DNA from: Baffinella frigidus
Taxonomy: Eukaryota; Cryptophyceae; Cryptomonadales; Baffinellaceae
Assembly (NCBI GenBank): GCA_026770585.1
Contig: MU646345.1
Span: 527,427 to 540,070, forward strand
Direction of reading: 5' to 3'
Length of the DNA stretch: 12,644 bases
This document shows, piece by piece, positions 12,546 through 12,644 of this stretch (positions are counted from its first letter, which is position 1; every line of letters starts with the position of its first letter). The notes below the pieces were generated by a model. That model did not search any database. It was not told the DNA's origin and was given only the letters and a program-made list of their open reading frames with translations. The position numbers and the translations under genes are program-made.

Positions 12546-12644
12546 AGTATGCCCTCAATCGTTGGGGAGAAGTTGGGTCACATGATGGGAGGTGGGGTGG
12601 GGTGCGGGAGGGCGGCACGTGATGGGAGGTGGGAAGGGAGAGGG
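12546..12644. other. Window end, G-rich, no gene seen
   Basis: A duplicated CATGATGGGAGGTGGG / CGTGATGGGAGGTGGG motif and G-rich sequence. Nothing coding can be supported. Confidence 0.4.

Noticed and set aside
1-12644. A transposase, reverse transcriptase or integrase gene to drive the repeats
   Set aside because: No frame shows the catalytic motifs of these enzymes, so all elements here appear non-autonomous.

Overview
This window looks like nuclear DNA from a protist, most likely a flagellated unicellular alga. The evidence is split genes with GT/AG introns, ankyrin-repeat exons, a short exon resembling the C-terminus of an axonemal dynein heavy chain, and very large amounts of plant-type telomere-like (CCCTAAA and variants) and TTC/GAA repeat. 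There are no bacterial operons, ribosome binding sites, tRNAs, rRNAs or CRISPR arrays that I can support. I cannot name the species. Only a small fraction is credible coding sequence; the rest is intron-like repeat arrays, small fold-back elements and duplicated exon fragments.

Layout. 1-548: two sets of tandem or direct repeats. 551-1082: no convincing gene, one long hairpin. 1083-3576: five plus-strand exons of an ankyrin-repeat gene. They join in phase, giving about six ankyrin repeats followed by a short G-R-x-D-L-N-G-x-x-G-x-V motif. Its introns are made of degenerate telomere-like repeats and carry repeated stubs of its own exon 3. 3577-4066: TTC-rich DNA with extra copies of exon 5. 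4067-6600: fold-back elements, CACGTG-containing repeats, a TTC minisatellite and one weak ORF. 6615-7100: the two last exons of an ankyrin gene (the same gene or a neighbour), ending at a TAG. 7271-8286: fold-back elements and a GGGATAGGCCCGCC-rich repeat field. 8448-8558: the isolated dynein-like fragment. 8866-12644: a minus-strand, unrecognised, helix-rich gene represented by exon A (11413-11566) and exon B (9367-9429), which join in phase. Both exons have several partial copies around them, with copies of a roughly 125-base dispersed element, a 105-base-arm inverted repeat, and fold-back elements.

The main theme is one architecture in several unrelated exon sequences. A pyrimidine-rich array (CCCTAAA-like, TTC or TC) is followed by a CAG splice acceptor and the first 20-40 bases of an exon, and this cassette is repeated several times, usually with only one copy continuing into a full exon. 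The pyrimidine-rich strand is usually the sense strand of the local gene: plus on the left of the window and minus on the right. At least two introns are bounded by a direct repeat overlapping AG|GT at both splice sites, as expected if introns arise by insertion with target-site duplication. One fold-back element at 11810-11982 has its empty target site preserved twice nearby. All functional assignments are from sequence pattern and memory of protein families; no searches were run.
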